Numbered from the stretch's first letter, positions 45,361 to 55,203 are shown. The stretch: DNA of 64,000 nucleotides from Paraburkholderia caballeronis (GCF_900104845.1 NZ_FNSR01000003.1:186001-250000); one strand, 5' to 3'. Program-made: numbers and translations. Notes: generated by a model from the sequence alone, not told the origin.

Positions 45361-47073
45361 CTAGCGCAGCATGTAACGGCGGCTCAACGGCACCTCGCGC
45401 GCGGGATCGCAGCGGATCACGCGGCCGTCGATCGAGACTTCGAACGTCTGCGGGTTCACGGTGATCGCCGGGCACGCGTCGTTGTGCAGCATGTCGCGCT
45501 TCGTCAGCGTGCGGGTGCCGCGCGCGGCGACCAGCCCTCTCGCCAGGCCGAGCCGTTCCTTCAGCCCGTGCTCGATCGCAAGCGGATTCACGAAGTTCAC
45601 CGCGAGCGAAGAAGGCGCGCGGCCGAACGCGCCCCACTGCGGACGCATCGCGAGCGGTTCGCACGTCATCAGCGACGCGGCCGAATCGCCCATCGCGCCC
45701 CACGCGATGAAGCCGCCCTTCACGACCACTTCCGGCTTGATGCCGAAAAACGCGGGCCGCCACAGCACGATGTCCGCGAGCTTGCCCGCTTCGAGCGAGC
45801 CGACCGTGTCCGCGATGCCGAACGTGCGCGCGGCGTTGATCGTGTACTTCGCGACGTAGCGGCGGATGCGCTCGTTGTCGCCGCGCGCGGTGCGCTCTTC
45901 CGGCAGCCGGCCGCGCTGGTCCTTCATCTTCGACGCAAGCTGCCATGTGCGGCAGATCACTTCGTTGATGCGTCCCATCCCCTGGCTGTCCGAGCCGAGC
46001 ATCGAAATCGCGCCGAGGTCGTGCAGCACGTCCTCGGCGGAGATCGTCTGCGCGCGGATGCGCGACTCCGCGAACGCGACGTCCTCCGGCACCGCCGGGT
46101 TCAGGTGATGGCACACCATGATCATGTCGAGGTGTTCGTCGAACGTGTTCACCGTGTACGGGTTCGTCGGATTCGTCGACGACGGCAGGCAGTTCAGCCG
46201 CCCGGCGACGGCGATGATGTCCGGCGCGTGGCCGCCGCCCGCCCCCTCGGTGTGATACATGTGGATCGTGCGGTCCTTCATCGCGGCGACGGTGTCTTCG
46301 AGAAAACCGGCCTCGTTCAGCGTGTCGGTGTGCAACTGCACCTGGAAGTCGTATTCGTCCGCGACCGCGAGGCACGTGTCGATCACCGCGGGCATCGCGC
46401 CCCAGTCCTCGTGGATCTTCAGGCCGAAGCAGCCGCCGCGAAGCTGGTCGATCAGCGAGCGCGGCTTGCTCGAATTGCCGCGGCCGAGAAAGCCGAAGTT
46501 CAGCGGCCACTGCTCGGACGCCTGCATCATGCGGCCGACGTTCCATGCGCCGCCGCAGTCGATGCCGACCGTGATCGGCCCGAGCGAGCCGCCGATCAGC
46601 GTCGTGAGCCCCGACGCGAGCGCGTGCTCGCATAGCTGCGCGGAATCGAAGTGCACGTGCACGTCGATGCCGCCCGGCGTCGCGATCAGCCCTTCCGCGT
46701 CCTTCACGGTCGTCGCGACGCCGCAGATCAGTTGCGGATGCACGCCGTCCATCACCTGCGGATTGCCGGCCTTGCCGATCGCGACGATGCGCCCGTCCTT
46801 GATGCCGATGTCGCCCTTCACGACGCCCAGCACCGGGTCGATCACGGTCGCGTTGCAGATCAGCATGTCGAGCGCGCCGTCCGCGCTGTCGTGGCCGGCC
46901 ATCAGCCCCATCCCGTCGCGCAGCGTCTTGCCGCCGCCGTGCAGGCATTCGTCGCCATAGACGGTGTAGTCGTGCTCGATCTCCGCGAACAGCGACGTGT
47001 CGCCCAGGCGCACCGCGTCGCCGACGGTCGGGCCGAACATCTCCGCATACGCCTTGCGTGTCATCGTGACCAT
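45361..47073 (-). CDS. ureC: Urease alpha subunit
   Basis: 570-residue catalytic subunit: hydrolyses urea to ammonia and carbamate in the cytoplasm with two nickel ions. Ligands seen: [13 protein letters not shown] (HxH), the carbamylated lysine in [10 protein letters not shown] (Lys219), QLHTDTLNE and [13 protein letters not shown]; the flap histidine in [13 protein letters not shown]; the aspartate in [10 protein letters not shown]. Full length. ATG 47073 touches the stop of the fused ureAB gene. Confidence 0.98.
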   Translation of the reverse strand: MVTMTRKAYAEMFGPTVGDAVRLGDTSLFAEIEHDYTVYGDECLHGGGKTLRDGMGLMAGHDSADGALDMLICNATVIDPVLGVVKGDIGIKDGRIVAIGKAGNPQVMDGVHPQLICGVATTVKDAEGLIATPGGIDVHVHFDSAQLCEHALASGLTTLIGGSLGPITVGIDCGGAWNVGRMMQASEQWPLNFGFLGRGNSSKPRSLIDQLRGGCFGLKIHEDWGAMPAVIDTCLAVADEYDFQVQLHTDTLNEAGFLEDTVAAMKDRTIHMYHTEGAGGGHAPDIIAVAGRLNCLPSSTNPTNPYTVNTFDEHLDMIMVCHHLNPAVPEDVAFAESRIRAQTISAEDVLHDLGAISMLGSDSQGMGRINEVICRTWQLASKMKDQRGRLPEERTARGDNERIRRYVAKYTINAARTFGIADTVGSLEAGKLADIVLWRPAFFGIKPEVVVKGGFIAWGAMGDSAASLMTCEPLAMRPQWGAFGRAPSSLAVNFVNPLAIEHGLKERLGLARGLVAARGTRTLTKRDMLHNDACPAITVNPQTFEVSIDGRVIRCDPAREVPLSRRYMLR

Positions 47074-47772
47074 TCACGCTCCCTCGAAACCACGCGACGC
47101 GGCGCGCGCGAGCGCCGCATCGCGGCTGCCCGGCGCGTCGAGCGCGCCGTCGGTCAGACCATTGAGGCCATAGATCTCGCGCGTGCCGCCGAACGCGACC
47201 AGCGCGACCTCTTTTTCGTCGCCGGGCTCGAAGCGCACCGCGGTGCCGGCCGGAATGTCGAGGCGCATGCCGAACGCGCTCGCACGGTCGAAGCGCAATG
47301 CACGGTTCGCCTCGAAAAAATGGAAGTGGCTGCCGACCTGGACTGGCCGGTCGCCGGTGTTCATCACCCGGACCGCGCCGCGCTCGCGGCCCGCGTTCAG
47401 TTCGATCACGCCGTCCGCCGCGACGATCTCGCCCGGCACCGGCGCATCGGCGGCCCGTTCGCCCGCACCCGCGCGGATCGGCTGATGCACGGTCACGAGC
47501 TTCGTGCCGTCCTCGAACGACGCCTCGACCTGCAGCATCGGCACGAGGTCCGCGACCCCCGGCAACACGTCGTCCTCGGTCAGCAGCGTCGCACCCCATG
47601 CGATCAGGTCCGCGACGCTGCGGCCCTCGCGCGCGCCTTCGAGAATCTCGTCGGCGATCAGCGCGACCGCTTCGGGATGGTTCAGCTTCAACCCCTTGTC
47701 GCGATGCCGGCGCGCAAGCTGCGCGGCGGTGTAGAGCGTCAGGCGCTCGTATTCGGTCGGTGTCAGCAACAT
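47074..47772 (-). CDS. ureAB: Fused urease gamma-beta subunit (UreA-UreB fusion)
   Basis: 232 residues joining two normally separate small urease subunits. Residues 1 to about 100 are the gamma subunit ([40 protein letters not shown]); from about 108 the beta subunit follows ([58 protein letters not shown]). Fusion of this kind is known from Helicobacter UreA and some other bacteria but is not the usual layout in Burkholderia chromosomal ureases, where ureA and ureB are separate. No frameshift or internal stop separates the parts. Confidence 0.95.
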   Translation of the reverse strand: MLLTPTEYERLTLYTAAQLARRHRDKGLKLNHPEAVALIADEILEGAREGRSVADLIAWGATLLTEDDVLPGVADLVPMLQVEASFEDGTKLVTVHQPIRAGAGERAADAPVPGEIVAADGVIELNAGRERGAVRVMNTGDRPVQVGSHFHFFEANRALRFDRASAFGMRLDIPAGTAVRFEPGDEKEVALVAFGGTREIYGLNGLTDGALDAPGSRDAALARAASRGFEGA

Positions 47773-47790
47773 CCGGATGCTCCGTTCGGT

Positions 47791-48471
47791 TCAGTTCGCG
47801 AACAGCCGCGCGTCGTGCGCCGCGTGCCGCAGCGCGGCGATGTCGGCCGCGAAAGTGGTGGACGACAGCGCGGCCGGCTCGGGCGCGTCGCGAGACAGCA
47901 CGTCCGCGAGCGGCGCGCGCAGCGACGCGAGCACGCGCTGCGCGTCGAGATGGCCGACGAGGCCGAGCCGCACCGCCGCGCTGACCGCGCCGGTGCAGAC
48001 GGTGTGCGCGGACACCGCGCGCGCGTCGTCGAGGCCGATGCCGAGCGCGCGCCACACGCCGCCCTGCACGGCCGGCAGATGGCCCGGCGACGCGCGTTCC
48101 GCGAGCGCGTCGCGCAGCCGCCGCGCGGCGTCGAGACCAAGCCGCGCGTGCACGTCCGCGAGCGTGCGGCCGAGCCGGCGCGAACCGCTGCGCAACGGCT
48201 CCGGCAGCGTCATCGCCTCGCACAGCGCATCCGCTTCGCGCCACGCGTCGAGGTCGTCGCCCGCGCGCCACGCGGCGCAGACGATGCCCTGGTCGAAGGT
48301 CGCCCAGCGCCGCAGCGCCTGGGTGCGCACGAACGCGGCGAGCGTGCGCGCATCGACGACCAGCGCGTCGCGGCGCAGCGCCTCCAGCCCCCACGAGAAC
48401 GCCATCGCGCCGCCCGGGAAGAAGCTGTCCGCCTGCTGTAGCGCGGCCAGCGCGCTCGCGTGGTCAGTCAT
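47791..48471 (-). CDS. ureF: Urease accessory protein UreF
   Basis: 226-residue all-helical accessory protein that bridges UreD and UreG. Seen: LQQADSFFPGGAMAFSWGLE near the N-terminus (compare LaSpalPvGaFsfS in the family) and CTGAVSAAVRLGLVGH. Start ATG 48471 lies within the last codons of ureE (8-base overlap), so the two are coupled; longer starts are inside the His-rich tail of ureE. Confidence 0.92.
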   Translation of the reverse strand: MTDHASALAALQQADSFFPGGAMAFSWGLEALRRDALVVDARTLAAFVRTQALRRWATFDQGIVCAAWRAGDDLDAWREADALCEAMTLPEPLRSGSRRLGRTLADVHARLGLDAARRLRDALAERASPGHLPAVQGGVWRALGIGLDDARAVSAHTVCTGAVSAAVRLGLVGHLDAQRVLASLRAPLADVLSRDAPEPAALSSTTFAADIAALRHAAHDARLFAN

Positions 48472-49000
48472 GCGCGTGGCCCGCGTGCGGATGCGGGTGG
48501 GCATGCGCATGCGAATGCGGGTGCATCGCGCCGTCGTGCGCGCCCGCTTCGTCCGCGGCGACACGCGCGACCTGCCCGCTGCCGAGTAGCGGCGCGAGCC
48601 GTTGCAGGTAGTCGTCCGCGGGGCCTTTGAGCGCGATGTCGAGCTGCGCGCCGGCGAAGCGCACTTCCCAGTGCATGTTGCCCGCGAAGTAGCCGAGTTC
48701 GAGCGCGGCGGCCGCGTTGCGCGGCACGATGCGCAGCCACTCGGTGCGCTTCGTGCGGACGACGAGCGCGCCGTCGCCGTCGAGCCGCAGCACCGCGCCG
48801 TCGAACAGATGCGTATGCCGGTCGAGCGCGATCCCGCATTCGCGGCCGTGCTCGGTCGTCACGCGCAGCCGGTGGCGGCGGATGTCGTCGGCCGCCAGCG
48901 TCACGTAATCGACGCGGCCGCGATGCGCGAGGTCGTGCAGCAGGCTGGCCGTTCGCTCGTCCGATGCGCGGCCGACAATCGACGTATAGGTCGTCACCAT
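48464..49000 (-). CDS. ureE: Urease nickel metallochaperone UreE
   Basis: 178 residues. N-terminal peptide-binding domain and central metal-binding domain (FAGNMHWEVRFAGAQLDI), then a histidine-rich tail HPHSHAHAHPHPHAGHAHD with ten or so His in twenty residues, typical for nickel storage/delivery. ATG 49000 follows GGAGGCCCACGG. The tail overlaps the ureF start. Confidence 0.93.
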   Translation of the reverse strand: MVTTYTSIVGRASDERTASLLHDLAHRGRVDYVTLAADDIRRHRLRVTTEHGRECGIALDRHTHLFDGAVLRLDGDGALVVRTKRTEWLRIVPRNAAAALELGYFAGNMHWEVRFAGAQLDIALKGPADDYLQRLAPLLGSGQVARVAADEAGAHDGAMHPHSHAHAHPHPHAGHAHD

Positions 49001-49031
49001 CCGTGGGCCTCCGTCGGTGTGTGCGCCGCGT

Positions 49032-50072
49032 TCAGCGATGCGCGAGGTCGGCGGGGTTCGGGATGCCCGGCACCGGACATTCCTCCGTGCCGGGCGTGCC
49101 GCGCGTCAGCGCCTCGACCATCTTGCGCGTGCCTTCCGGATCGTTGACCCACTTCGAGTAGAAGTCGTACGGGCATTCGGCGACGCCGTCCGCCTCCTCG
49201 CGCGAATTGATCTTGCCGGTGTAGCCGCGATGCAGCAGCTTGTACAGGTGGTTCTCCGACTGCATGTTCTTGCGCGCGTCGCGAATCAGGCTCGTCGACA
49301 GCGCCGCGTACTGGATGCCGTACTCCTCCTCGCCACATTCGCCCAGCGTGCGGCCGTCGAAACCGACGATCGCCGAGTGGCCGAAGTACGAATACACGCC
49401 GTCGAAACCCGCCGCGTTCGCGACCGCGACGTACACGTTGTTCGCCCACGCCATCGCCTTCGCCATGATGACCTGCTGCTCTTTCGCGGGGTACATGTAG
49501 CCCTGGCAGCGCACGACGAGTTCCGCGCCCTTCATCGCGCAGTCGCGCCAGATTTCCGGATAGTTGCCGTCGTCGCAGATGATGAGGCTGATCTTCAGCC
49601 CCTTGGGCCCTTCGGACACGTACGTGCAGTTGCCCGGATACCAGCCCTCGATCGGCACCCACGGCATGATCTTGCGGTACTTCTGCACGATCTCGCCCTG
49701 GTCGTTCATCAGGATCAGCGTGTTGTACGGCGCCTTGTTCGGGTGCTCCTCGTGGCGCTCGCCGGTCAGCGAGAACACGCCCCACACGCCCGCGCTGCGG
49801 CATGCTTCCGCGAAGATCGCGGTTTCCTCGCCGGGCACCGACGCCGCCGTGTCGTACATCTCCTGCTGGTCGTACATGATCCCGTGCGTGCTGTACTCGG
49901 GGAAGATCACGAGGTCCATGCCGGGCAGGCCCGACTTCATTCCCTTCACCATCTCCGCGATCTTGCGCGCGTTCGCGAGCACTTCGGCCTTCGTGTGCAG
50001 GCGCGGCATCTTGTAGTTGACGACGGCGACACCGACGGTGTCGCGGCTGCTGGAAATATCGCCGTGTAGCAT
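49032..50072 (-). CDS. amiE: Aliphatic amidase
   Basis: 346-residue nitrilase-superfamily amidase, the same length as Pseudomonas AmiE. It hydrolyses short aliphatic amides (acetamide, propionamide; formamide in the AmiF branch) to acid and ammonia. The catalytic set aligns with AmiE numbering: Glu59 ([10 protein letters not shown]), Lys134 (KYRKIMPW) and Cys166 ([11 protein letters not shown]). ATG 50072 has AAAGGAGCAGCC upstream. It sits between the Urt/Fmd-type transporter genes and the urease genes, all co-oriented, and divergent amiC-amiR lie at the head of the locus. Confidence 0.95.
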   Translation of the reverse strand: MLHGDISSSRDTVGVAVVNYKMPRLHTKAEVLANARKIAEMVKGMKSGLPGMDLVIFPEYSTHGIMYDQQEMYDTAASVPGEETAIFAEACRSAGVWGVFSLTGERHEEHPNKAPYNTLILMNDQGEIVQKYRKIMPWVPIEGWYPGNCTYVSEGPKGLKISLIICDDGNYPEIWRDCAMKGAELVVRCQGYMYPAKEQQVIMAKAMAWANNVYVAVANAAGFDGVYSYFGHSAIVGFDGRTLGECGEEEYGIQYAALSTSLIRDARKNMQSENHLYKLLHRGYTGKINSREEADGVAECPYDFYSKWVNDPEGTRKMVEALTRGTPGTEECPVPGIPNPADLAHR

Positions 50073-50121
50073 GGCTGCTCCTTTCGGGGTGGAAAGCGGC
50101 GCGCAGCGCGCGCCGCATGAA

Positions 50122-50811
50122 TCAGATCGTCAGGTAACGCATGATCCGGTCGGCGTCGACGTTCTCGCGCCGGTCGGCGTGCACGAAGCGGCCCTTCTCG
50201 ATGATCAGGAAACGGTCCGCGATGTCGAGCGTGAACGCGAGCACCTGCTCGGACACGATCAGCGCGAAGTTGCGTTCGCGCTTCAGCCGGTTCAGCGCGC
50301 GCGCGATGTCCTTGATGATCGACGGCTGGATGCCTTCGGTCGGCTCGTCGAGGATCAGCACCTTCGGCTCGGTCACGAGCGCGCGCGCGATCGCGAGCTG
50401 CTGTTGCTGGCCGCCGGACAGGTTGCCGCCGCGCCGCCGGCGCATCTCCCACAGCACCGGGAACGACTCGAACACGTAGTCCGGTATCTTCGGCTTGCGC
50501 ACGCGGTCCATGCCGGTCAGGATGTTTTCCTCGACGGTGAGGTACGGAAAGATCATCCGTCCCTGCGGCACGAAGCCGAACCCGGCCGCGACGCGCTCGT
50601 AACTGCGGGTGCCGGCGAGATCGGCGCCGTTCAGCACGATGCGGCCGCTGCGCGTCGGGATCATGCCGATCAGCGACTTCAGCAGCGTCGTCTTGCCCAT
50701 GCCGTTGCGGCCCATCACCGCGACGGTCTCGCCGGCCGCCAGTTCGAAGCCGACGTCGTGCAGCACGTGGCTCTCGCCGTAATACACATTCAGGTCTTCG
50801 ATCGACAGCAT
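50122..50811 (-). CDS. urtE: Branched-chain-type ABC transporter ATPase 2 (urea/amide)
   Basis: 229-residue LivF-like ATPase. Walker [10 protein letters not shown], signature [16 protein letters not shown], Walker [16 protein letters not shown]. The EGIQPSII wording is typical of UrtE/FmdF. ATG 50811 lies two bases from the stop of urtD. Provides one of two ATPases for the importer encoded by this operon. Confidence 0.92.
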   Translation of the reverse strand: MLSIEDLNVYYGESHVLHDVGFELAAGETVAVMGRNGMGKTTLLKSLIGMIPTRSGRIVLNGADLAGTRSYERVAAGFGFVPQGRMIFPYLTVEENILTGMDRVRKPKIPDYVFESFPVLWEMRRRRGGNLSGGQQQQLAIARALVTEPKVLILDEPTEGIQPSIIKDIARALNRLKRERNFALIVSEQVLAFTLDIADRFLIIEKGRFVHADRRENVDADRIMRYLTI

Positions 50812-50813
50812 CG

Positions 50814-51551
50814 TCAGTGCCCCAGATAAACTTCGATCACGCGCGGGTCGTTCTGCACGTTGTCCATCGTGCCTTCCGCGAGCTTCTTCCCTTGATGCAG
50901 CACCGTGACCTTGTGCGCGACGGACTTCACGAACTCCATGTCGTGCTCGATCACGACGACCGAGCGGCCCGCAGCGATCCGCCGCAGCAGCGCGCCGGTC
51001 TGCTCGCGTTCCTTCGCGCTCATGCCGGCGACCGGCTCGTCGAGCAGCAGCAGGTCGGGCTTCTGCATCAGCAGCATGCCGATTTCGAGCCACTGCTTCT
51101 GTCCGTGCGACAGCAGCCCCGCCTTGCGGTCCCGGTGCTCGGCCAGGAAGATCGTGTCGGCGATCTCGTCGATCGCGGCGCGCACCTGCGCGTCGCGGCG
51201 GAAGAACAGGCAGCCGACCACGTCGCGCTGCTTCGGATACGAGATTTCGAGGTTCTCGGCGACGGTCAGGTCTTCGTACACGAGCGGGTTCTGGAACTTG
51301 CGTCCGACGCCCGCGCGCGTGATCTGGTATTCGAGCATCCGTTCGAGGTTCAGCCCGTTGAACACGATCGTGCCGTAGCTCGGTTTCGTCTTTCCGCAGA
51401 TCATGTCGAGCAGCGTCGTCTTGCCCGCGCCGTTCGGCCCGATCACGACGTGCAGCTCGTTTTCCTCGACATAGAAGTTCAGGTCGTCGATCGCCTTGAA
51501 GCCGTCGAACGACACGGTCAGGTTCTCGACGGAAAGGATCATCTGTCCCAT
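50814..51551 (-). CDS. urtD: Branched-chain-type ABC transporter ATPase 1 (urea/amide)
   Basis: 245-residue LivG-like ATPase. Walker A GPNGAGKTTLLDMICG, the signature degenerates to LLSHGQKQWLEIGM (as in UrtD), Walker B LLLLDEPVAGMSAKE. The SHGQKQWLEIGMLL sequence is characteristic of UrtD. Start 51551, one base after the urtC stop. Partner of UrtE. Confidence 0.93.
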   Translation of the reverse strand: MGQMILSVENLTVSFDGFKAIDDLNFYVEENELHVVIGPNGAGKTTLLDMICGKTKPSYGTIVFNGLNLERMLEYQITRAGVGRKFQNPLVYEDLTVAENLEISYPKQRDVVGCLFFRRDAQVRAAIDEIADTIFLAEHRDRKAGLLSHGQKQWLEIGMLLMQKPDLLLLDEPVAGMSAKEREQTGALLRRIAAGRSVVVIEHDMEFVKSVAHKVTVLHQGKKLAEGTMDNVQNDPRVIEVYLGH

Positions 51552-51552
51552 C

Positions 51553-52695
51553 TCACGCCTCCCGCTTCGGATCGAGGCGTTCGAGCACGCCCGCGAGGCC
51601 TTTCGGCAGGAACATCGGCACGACGATGAACAGCGCGCCGATCAGGTACAGCCACACGCCGACGAACTGCTCGGACAGGTAACTTTTCGCCGCGCCGACC
51701 AGGATCGCGCCGTACACCGCGCCGACGAGCGACAGGCGGCCGCCGACCGCCGCGTAGATCACCATCTCGATCGACGGCACGATCCCGCACACCGACGGCG
51801 ACGCGAAGCCAACCTGCAGCGTGAACATCGCGCCGCCGATCGACGCAAAGAGCGCGGCGACCGCGAAGACGAAACCCTTGAACAGCGCCGGGTCGTAGCC
51901 GGAGAAGCGGATGCGGTCCTCGCGGTCGCGGATCGCGATCAGCACCTTGCCGAGCCGGCTTTTCAGAATGAAGCGGCCCGCGAGGATCGTCGCGATCAGC
52001 AGGCATGCGCTCACGTAATACAGCACGTACACGGCGGTGTCGCTCTGCACGCTGCGGCCCATGAAGGTCGGCAGGTTCGTGATGCCGTTGATGCCGCCGG
52101 TGTAACCCTGCTGGCCGATGATGACGATCGTCATGATCGACGCGAGCGCGAGCGTGACGATCGAGAAATACACGCCGCCCACGCGCTTGCGGAAGTTCGC
52201 ATACGCGAGCACGAACGCGAGCAGCGTCGGCACGATCACGATCGCGGGCAGCGCGAACCATGCGTGCTCGAACGGCGCCCACCACCACGGCAGCGTGTCG
52301 ATGCTGTTCCACGTCATGAAGTCCGGCACCGGCGGGCCGCCGTTGCCGAACACGGCGGCGGCCGGGTCGGCGGCGGTCGCTTCGAGCTTCATGTACATCG
52401 CCATCATGTAGCTGCCGAGCCCGAAGAAGATGCCCTGCCCGAGGCTCAGGATGCCGCCGTACCCCCACGTGAGCACGAGGCCGACCGCGCAGAATGCGAA
52501 GCTCAGGTACTTGCCGAACAGCCCGATGCGAAACGAGCCGAACACGAGCGGAATCGCGACCAGCAGCAGCAGCGCGAGCAGGGCGAGCGACAGGCGCCCG
52601 TCGAACAGCAGCGACTGCCACGCGCGCGGGGCTCGCACCTCGGCTGCGCCGGCCGCATCGTCCCGTTGCGACGAGGAAAGCGGAAGTTCTTTCAT
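51553..52695 (-). CDS. urtC: Urea/amide ABC transporter permease C
   Basis: 380-residue LivM-like permease with about ten hydrophobic segments and a cytoplasmic N-terminal tail of about 40 residues. Seen: VLTWGYGGILSLGQGIFFGLGSYMMAM (family signature region), VGGVYFSIVTLALASI, and the coupling loop IRDREDRIRFSGYDP. ATG 52695 is two bases after the urtB stop. A large periplasmic insertion (ATAADPAAAVFGNGGPPVPDF) is typical of UrtC. Confidence 0.93.
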   Translation of the reverse strand: MKELPLSSSQRDDAAGAAEVRAPRAWQSLLFDGRLSLALLALLLLVAIPLVFGSFRIGLFGKYLSFAFCAVGLVLTWGYGGILSLGQGIFFGLGSYMMAMYMKLEATAADPAAAVFGNGGPPVPDFMTWNSIDTLPWWWAPFEHAWFALPAIVIVPTLLAFVLAYANFRKRVGGVYFSIVTLALASIMTIVIIGQQGYTGGINGITNLPTFMGRSVQSDTAVYVLYYVSACLLIATILAGRFILKSRLGKVLIAIRDREDRIRFSGYDPALFKGFVFAVAALFASIGGAMFTLQVGFASPSVCGIVPSIEMVIYAAVGGRLSLVGAVYGAILVGAAKSYLSEQFVGVWLYLIGALFIVVPMFLPKGLAGVLERLDPKREA

Positions 52696-52697
52696 GG

Positions 52698-53600
52698 TTA
52701 GCGTCGAACCTTCAGTGCGAAGAGGCCGTTGGGACGGAAATACAGCACGACGATCACGAGCAGCAGGATCGACGCCTTCGCCATCGACCCGCTCAGGAAC
52801 AGTTCGAACATCGACTGCAACTGGCCGATCGTGAACGCGGACAGGAACGTGCCGACGAGGCTTTCGATGCCGCCGAACACGACGACGACGAACGTGTCGA
52901 CGATGTATTGCTGCCCGGTGCCGGGACCGGTCGACGCGATCATCGTCAGCGCGCTGCCCGCGATGCCGGCAAGACCGCAGCCGACCGCGAACGTGACGGC
53001 ATCGACGCGTTCGGTGTTGATGCCGGCCGCGCCGGCCATCGCCCGGTTCTGCATCACCGAGCGGATGCGCAGACCCCAGCGGCTGCGGAACAGGAACAGC
53101 CACACGCCGAGCGCGACGACGAGCGTGAGCCCGATGATGAACACGCGCGCGAGCGGAATCGCGATGCCGGGCGTCACGTTCCATGCGCCTTGCAGCCAGC
53201 TCACGGTCGGCACGCTGACGTCGATCGGGCCGAACACCTGGCGGAACAGTTGTTGCAGCACGAGCGACAACCCCCATGTCGCGAGCATCGTGTCGAGCGG
53301 CCGCTTGTAGAGGAAGCGGATCATCGCGCGTTCGAGCACGAGGCCGGCCGCGCTCGTCGCGACGAACGCGGCGACGATGCCCACGATGAAATACGCGCCC
53401 ATCAGCGAAGGCAGATAACGGCTGAACACCACCGACGTCAGATACGTGGTGTACGCGCCGAGCGCCATCAGCTCGCCGTGCGCCATGTTGATCACGCCCA
53501 TCAGGCCGAACACGATCGCAAGGCCGATCGCCATCAGCGCGAGCACCGTGAACAGCGACAGGCCGTTGAACACCTGGGTCAGAAAGGTATCGAGAGTCAT
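52698..53600 (-). CDS. urtB: Urea/amide ABC transporter permease B
   Basis: 300-residue LivH-like permease with about eight helices. Seen: ALMAIGLAIVFGLMGVINMA and HGELMALGAYTTYL (family signature), SVMQNRAMAGAAGINTERVD (coupling loop). Start at ATG 53600, preceded by AATGAGGAAACG. Many UrtB proteins carry an extra N-terminal domain of about 200 residues; this one does not, which resembles FmdE of amide clusters. Confidence 0.92.
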   Translation of the reverse strand: MTLDTFLTQVFNGLSLFTVLALMAIGLAIVFGLMGVINMAHGELMALGAYTTYLTSVVFSRYLPSLMGAYFIVGIVAAFVATSAAGLVLERAMIRFLYKRPLDTMLATWGLSLVLQQLFRQVFGPIDVSVPTVSWLQGAWNVTPGIAIPLARVFIIGLTLVVALGVWLFLFRSRWGLRIRSVMQNRAMAGAAGINTERVDAVTFAVGCGLAGIAGSALTMIASTGPGTGQQYIVDTFVVVVFGGIESLVGTFLSAFTIGQLQSMFELFLSGSMAKASILLLVIVVLYFRPNGLFALKVRR

Positions 53601-53678
53601 CGTTTCCTCATTGCCGCGACGCCGCCCGCAACGCCGGGCGGCCACCGTCGTGCGCCGGCGCGCGGCCGGCGGCAGGCA

Positions 53679-54869
53679 TCACAGTTTCGGGAACGGATTC
53701 GGTTCGATCAGCGGCGACTCGTACACGATGTCCACCTGCCCGTCCGGGCGGAACGCGCCGATGCGCGCGTGTTTCCACAGGTGATGGTTGGTCGCGTGGA
53801 AATGCACGTTGCCTTCCGGCGCATCCCAGCCCAGGTTCGACGAGGCGGCGACCACCTTCGGCACGTCGAAGCTCTTCGCCTTCTCGGCCGCGAGCTTCCA
53901 CAGGTACACGGACGTGTAGGCAGCTTCCATCGTGTCGCCGATCACGCGGTCCGCGCCGTAGCGCGACTTGAACGCGGCGACGAACCTGTCGTTCTGCGGA
54001 TTCTTCACGCTCTGGAAGTAGCCCATGCACGACAGCACGCCGACGAGGTTGTCCGGGCCGATGCCGATCGCCTCTTCTTCCGTGACCGCGAGCGCCATGA
54101 TCGGCTGGTTCTTGCCGTTGATGCCGACCGAGTTCAACTGCTTGTAGAACGCAACGTTCGAGCCGCCGACGATCGTCGACAGGATCACGTCCGGCTTCGC
54201 GGCCTTGATCTTGTTGATGACCGACGAGAACTCGACCGTGCCGAGCGGGAAATAATCCTCGCCGACGACGGTGCCGCCCGCCTTCGCGATGGTCGGATGC
54301 GCGATCCGATTGGTCGTGCGCGGCCAGATGTAGTCGGAGCCGATCAGATAGAACTTCTTGCCCTTGTTCTTCGCGAGCCAGTTCACCGCCGGGATCACCG
54401 ACTGGGTCGCTTCCTGGCCCGTGTACATGATGTTCTTCGACATCTCCAGGCCTTCGTAGTACGTCGGGTAATAGAGCAGCCCGTTATAACGCTCGAACAC
54501 CGGCAGCACCGCCTTGCGCGACGCGGACGTGTAGCAGCCGAACACCGTCGCGACCTTGTCGCTTTCGAGCAGCTTCTGCGCCTTCTCCGCGAAGGTCGGC
54601 CAGTCGCTCGCGCCGTCCTCGACGATCGGCTGGATCGGCCGGCCGAGCACGCCGCCCGATGCGTTGATCTCGTCGATCGCAAGCTTCTCCGCATCGACGA
54701 CGTGCGCCTCGGCAATCGCGACGGTGCCCGTCAGCGAGTGCAGGATGCCGACCTTCACCGGGTCGGCGGCGGATGCCGCGCGCGAGCCCAGCATCATCGT
54801 CGTGGGCAGCGCGGTGGCTGCGGCACTTGCAAGCGCGGTCTTCAAAAAATCGCGTCGGGTGTTCTTCAT
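53679..54869 (-). CDS. urtA: Urea/short-chain amide-binding protein, Tat-exported
   Basis: 396-residue periplasmic binding protein of the UrtA/FmdD (AmiC-related) family. The N-terminus MKNTRRDFLKTALASAA carries the twin-arginine motif RRDFLK, so it is exported folded via Tat. Core: VKVGILHSLTGTVAIAEAHV, GCYTSASRKAVLPVFERYNG, YYPTYYEGLEMSKNI. This last stretch closely parallels the AmiC-like protein at 55303 (FYPTLYEGFEYSRNV), suggesting that sensor and transporter bind related ligands. Start ATG 54869 is preceded by GAGAAAGG. It is the first gene of the operon; its leader carries the terminator and ANTAR hairpin. UrtA versus FmdD cannot be settled by eye. Confidence 0.9.
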   Translation of the reverse strand: MKNTRRDFLKTALASAAATALPTTMMLGSRAASAADPVKVGILHSLTGTVAIAEAHVVDAEKLAIDEINASGGVLGRPIQPIVEDGASDWPTFAEKAQKLLESDKVATVFGCYTSASRKAVLPVFERYNGLLYYPTYYEGLEMSKNIMYTGQEATQSVIPAVNWLAKNKGKKFYLIGSDYIWPRTTNRIAHPTIAKAGGTVVGEDYFPLGTVEFSSVINKIKAAKPDVILSTIVGGSNVAFYKQLNSVGINGKNQPIMALAVTEEEAIGIGPDNLVGVLSCMGYFQSVKNPQNDRFVAAFKSRYGADRVIGDTMEAAYTSVYLWKLAAEKAKSFDVPKVVAASSNLGWDAPEGNVHFHATNHHLWKHARIGAFRPDGQVDIVYESPLIEPNPFPKL

Positions 54870-54892
54870 GGCGCCTTTCTCAAAAGTTGAAG

Positions 54893-54942
54893 ACAAAAAA
54901 AAGCCCGGCAGCCAGGGCAGACCTGGACTGTCGGGCTTTTTT
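54893..54942 (-). terminator. Leader terminator of the amide/urea operon (antitermination target)
   Basis: On the minus strand: AAAAAAGCCCGACAG, an internal CCAGG/CCTGG stem, CTGCCGGGC, then at least eight T. A strong intrinsic terminator placed between promoter and first gene, 24 bases before the urtA start. Its presence before any gene implies conditional readthrough. Confidence 0.92.
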
Positions 54943-54951
54943 GGCCGGTGC

Positions 54952-54977
54952 CGCACAAGACGCCTTTGTCTCGCACG
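54952..54977 (-). promoter_or_regulatory. ANTAR-target RNA hairpin (P2-like)
   Basis: RNA read on the minus strand: stem CGUGCGAGAC / GUCUUGUGCG (ten pairs, of which three G-U), hexaloop AAAGGC. Known ANTAR targets have hexanucleotide loops with A at position 1 and G at position 4; this loop fits. It lies nine bases upstream of the terminator. Confidence 0.85.
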
Positions 54978-54995
54978 ACGAAATTCATTAGGATC

Positions 54996-55016
54996 GAGGG
55001 TGCAGCTCTGAACCTC
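54996..55016 (-). promoter_or_regulatory. Second ANTAR-type hairpin candidate (P1-like)
   Basis: Minus-strand RNA with GAGG...CCTC closing pairs and hexaloop AGAGCU (A at 1, G at 4), but the stem has a bulge and a mismatch. It lies 18 bases upstream of the P2-like hairpin; paired hairpins of this type are the recognised ANTAR substrate. Confidence 0.5.
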
Positions 55017-55040
55017 CACGCTCGATCACGCGCAGTGCAA

Positions 55041-55056
55041 TGCAAGAGCCATGCCA
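55041..55056 (-). promoter_or_regulatory. Sigma-54 promoter of the amide/urea operon
   Basis: Minus strand TGGCATGGCTCTTGCA: GG and GC exactly ten bases apart, matching TGGCACG-N4-TTGCA with one change. Predicted transcription start near 55030, just upstream of the P1-like hairpin. Confidence 0.8.
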
Positions 55057-55203
55057 TTGGTAGAACGAAACGCGCCGCCCATCAGCCCATCGCGTCGCAA
55101 TGCCTTTTGGCTGGGTACATTAGTGGCAGCCCGCACAACGTGATCGCAGTCCCGCACGCATCGAACCGCGCGACGTTCGCGTCCCCCACTCTGGGGTGAC
55201 GGC

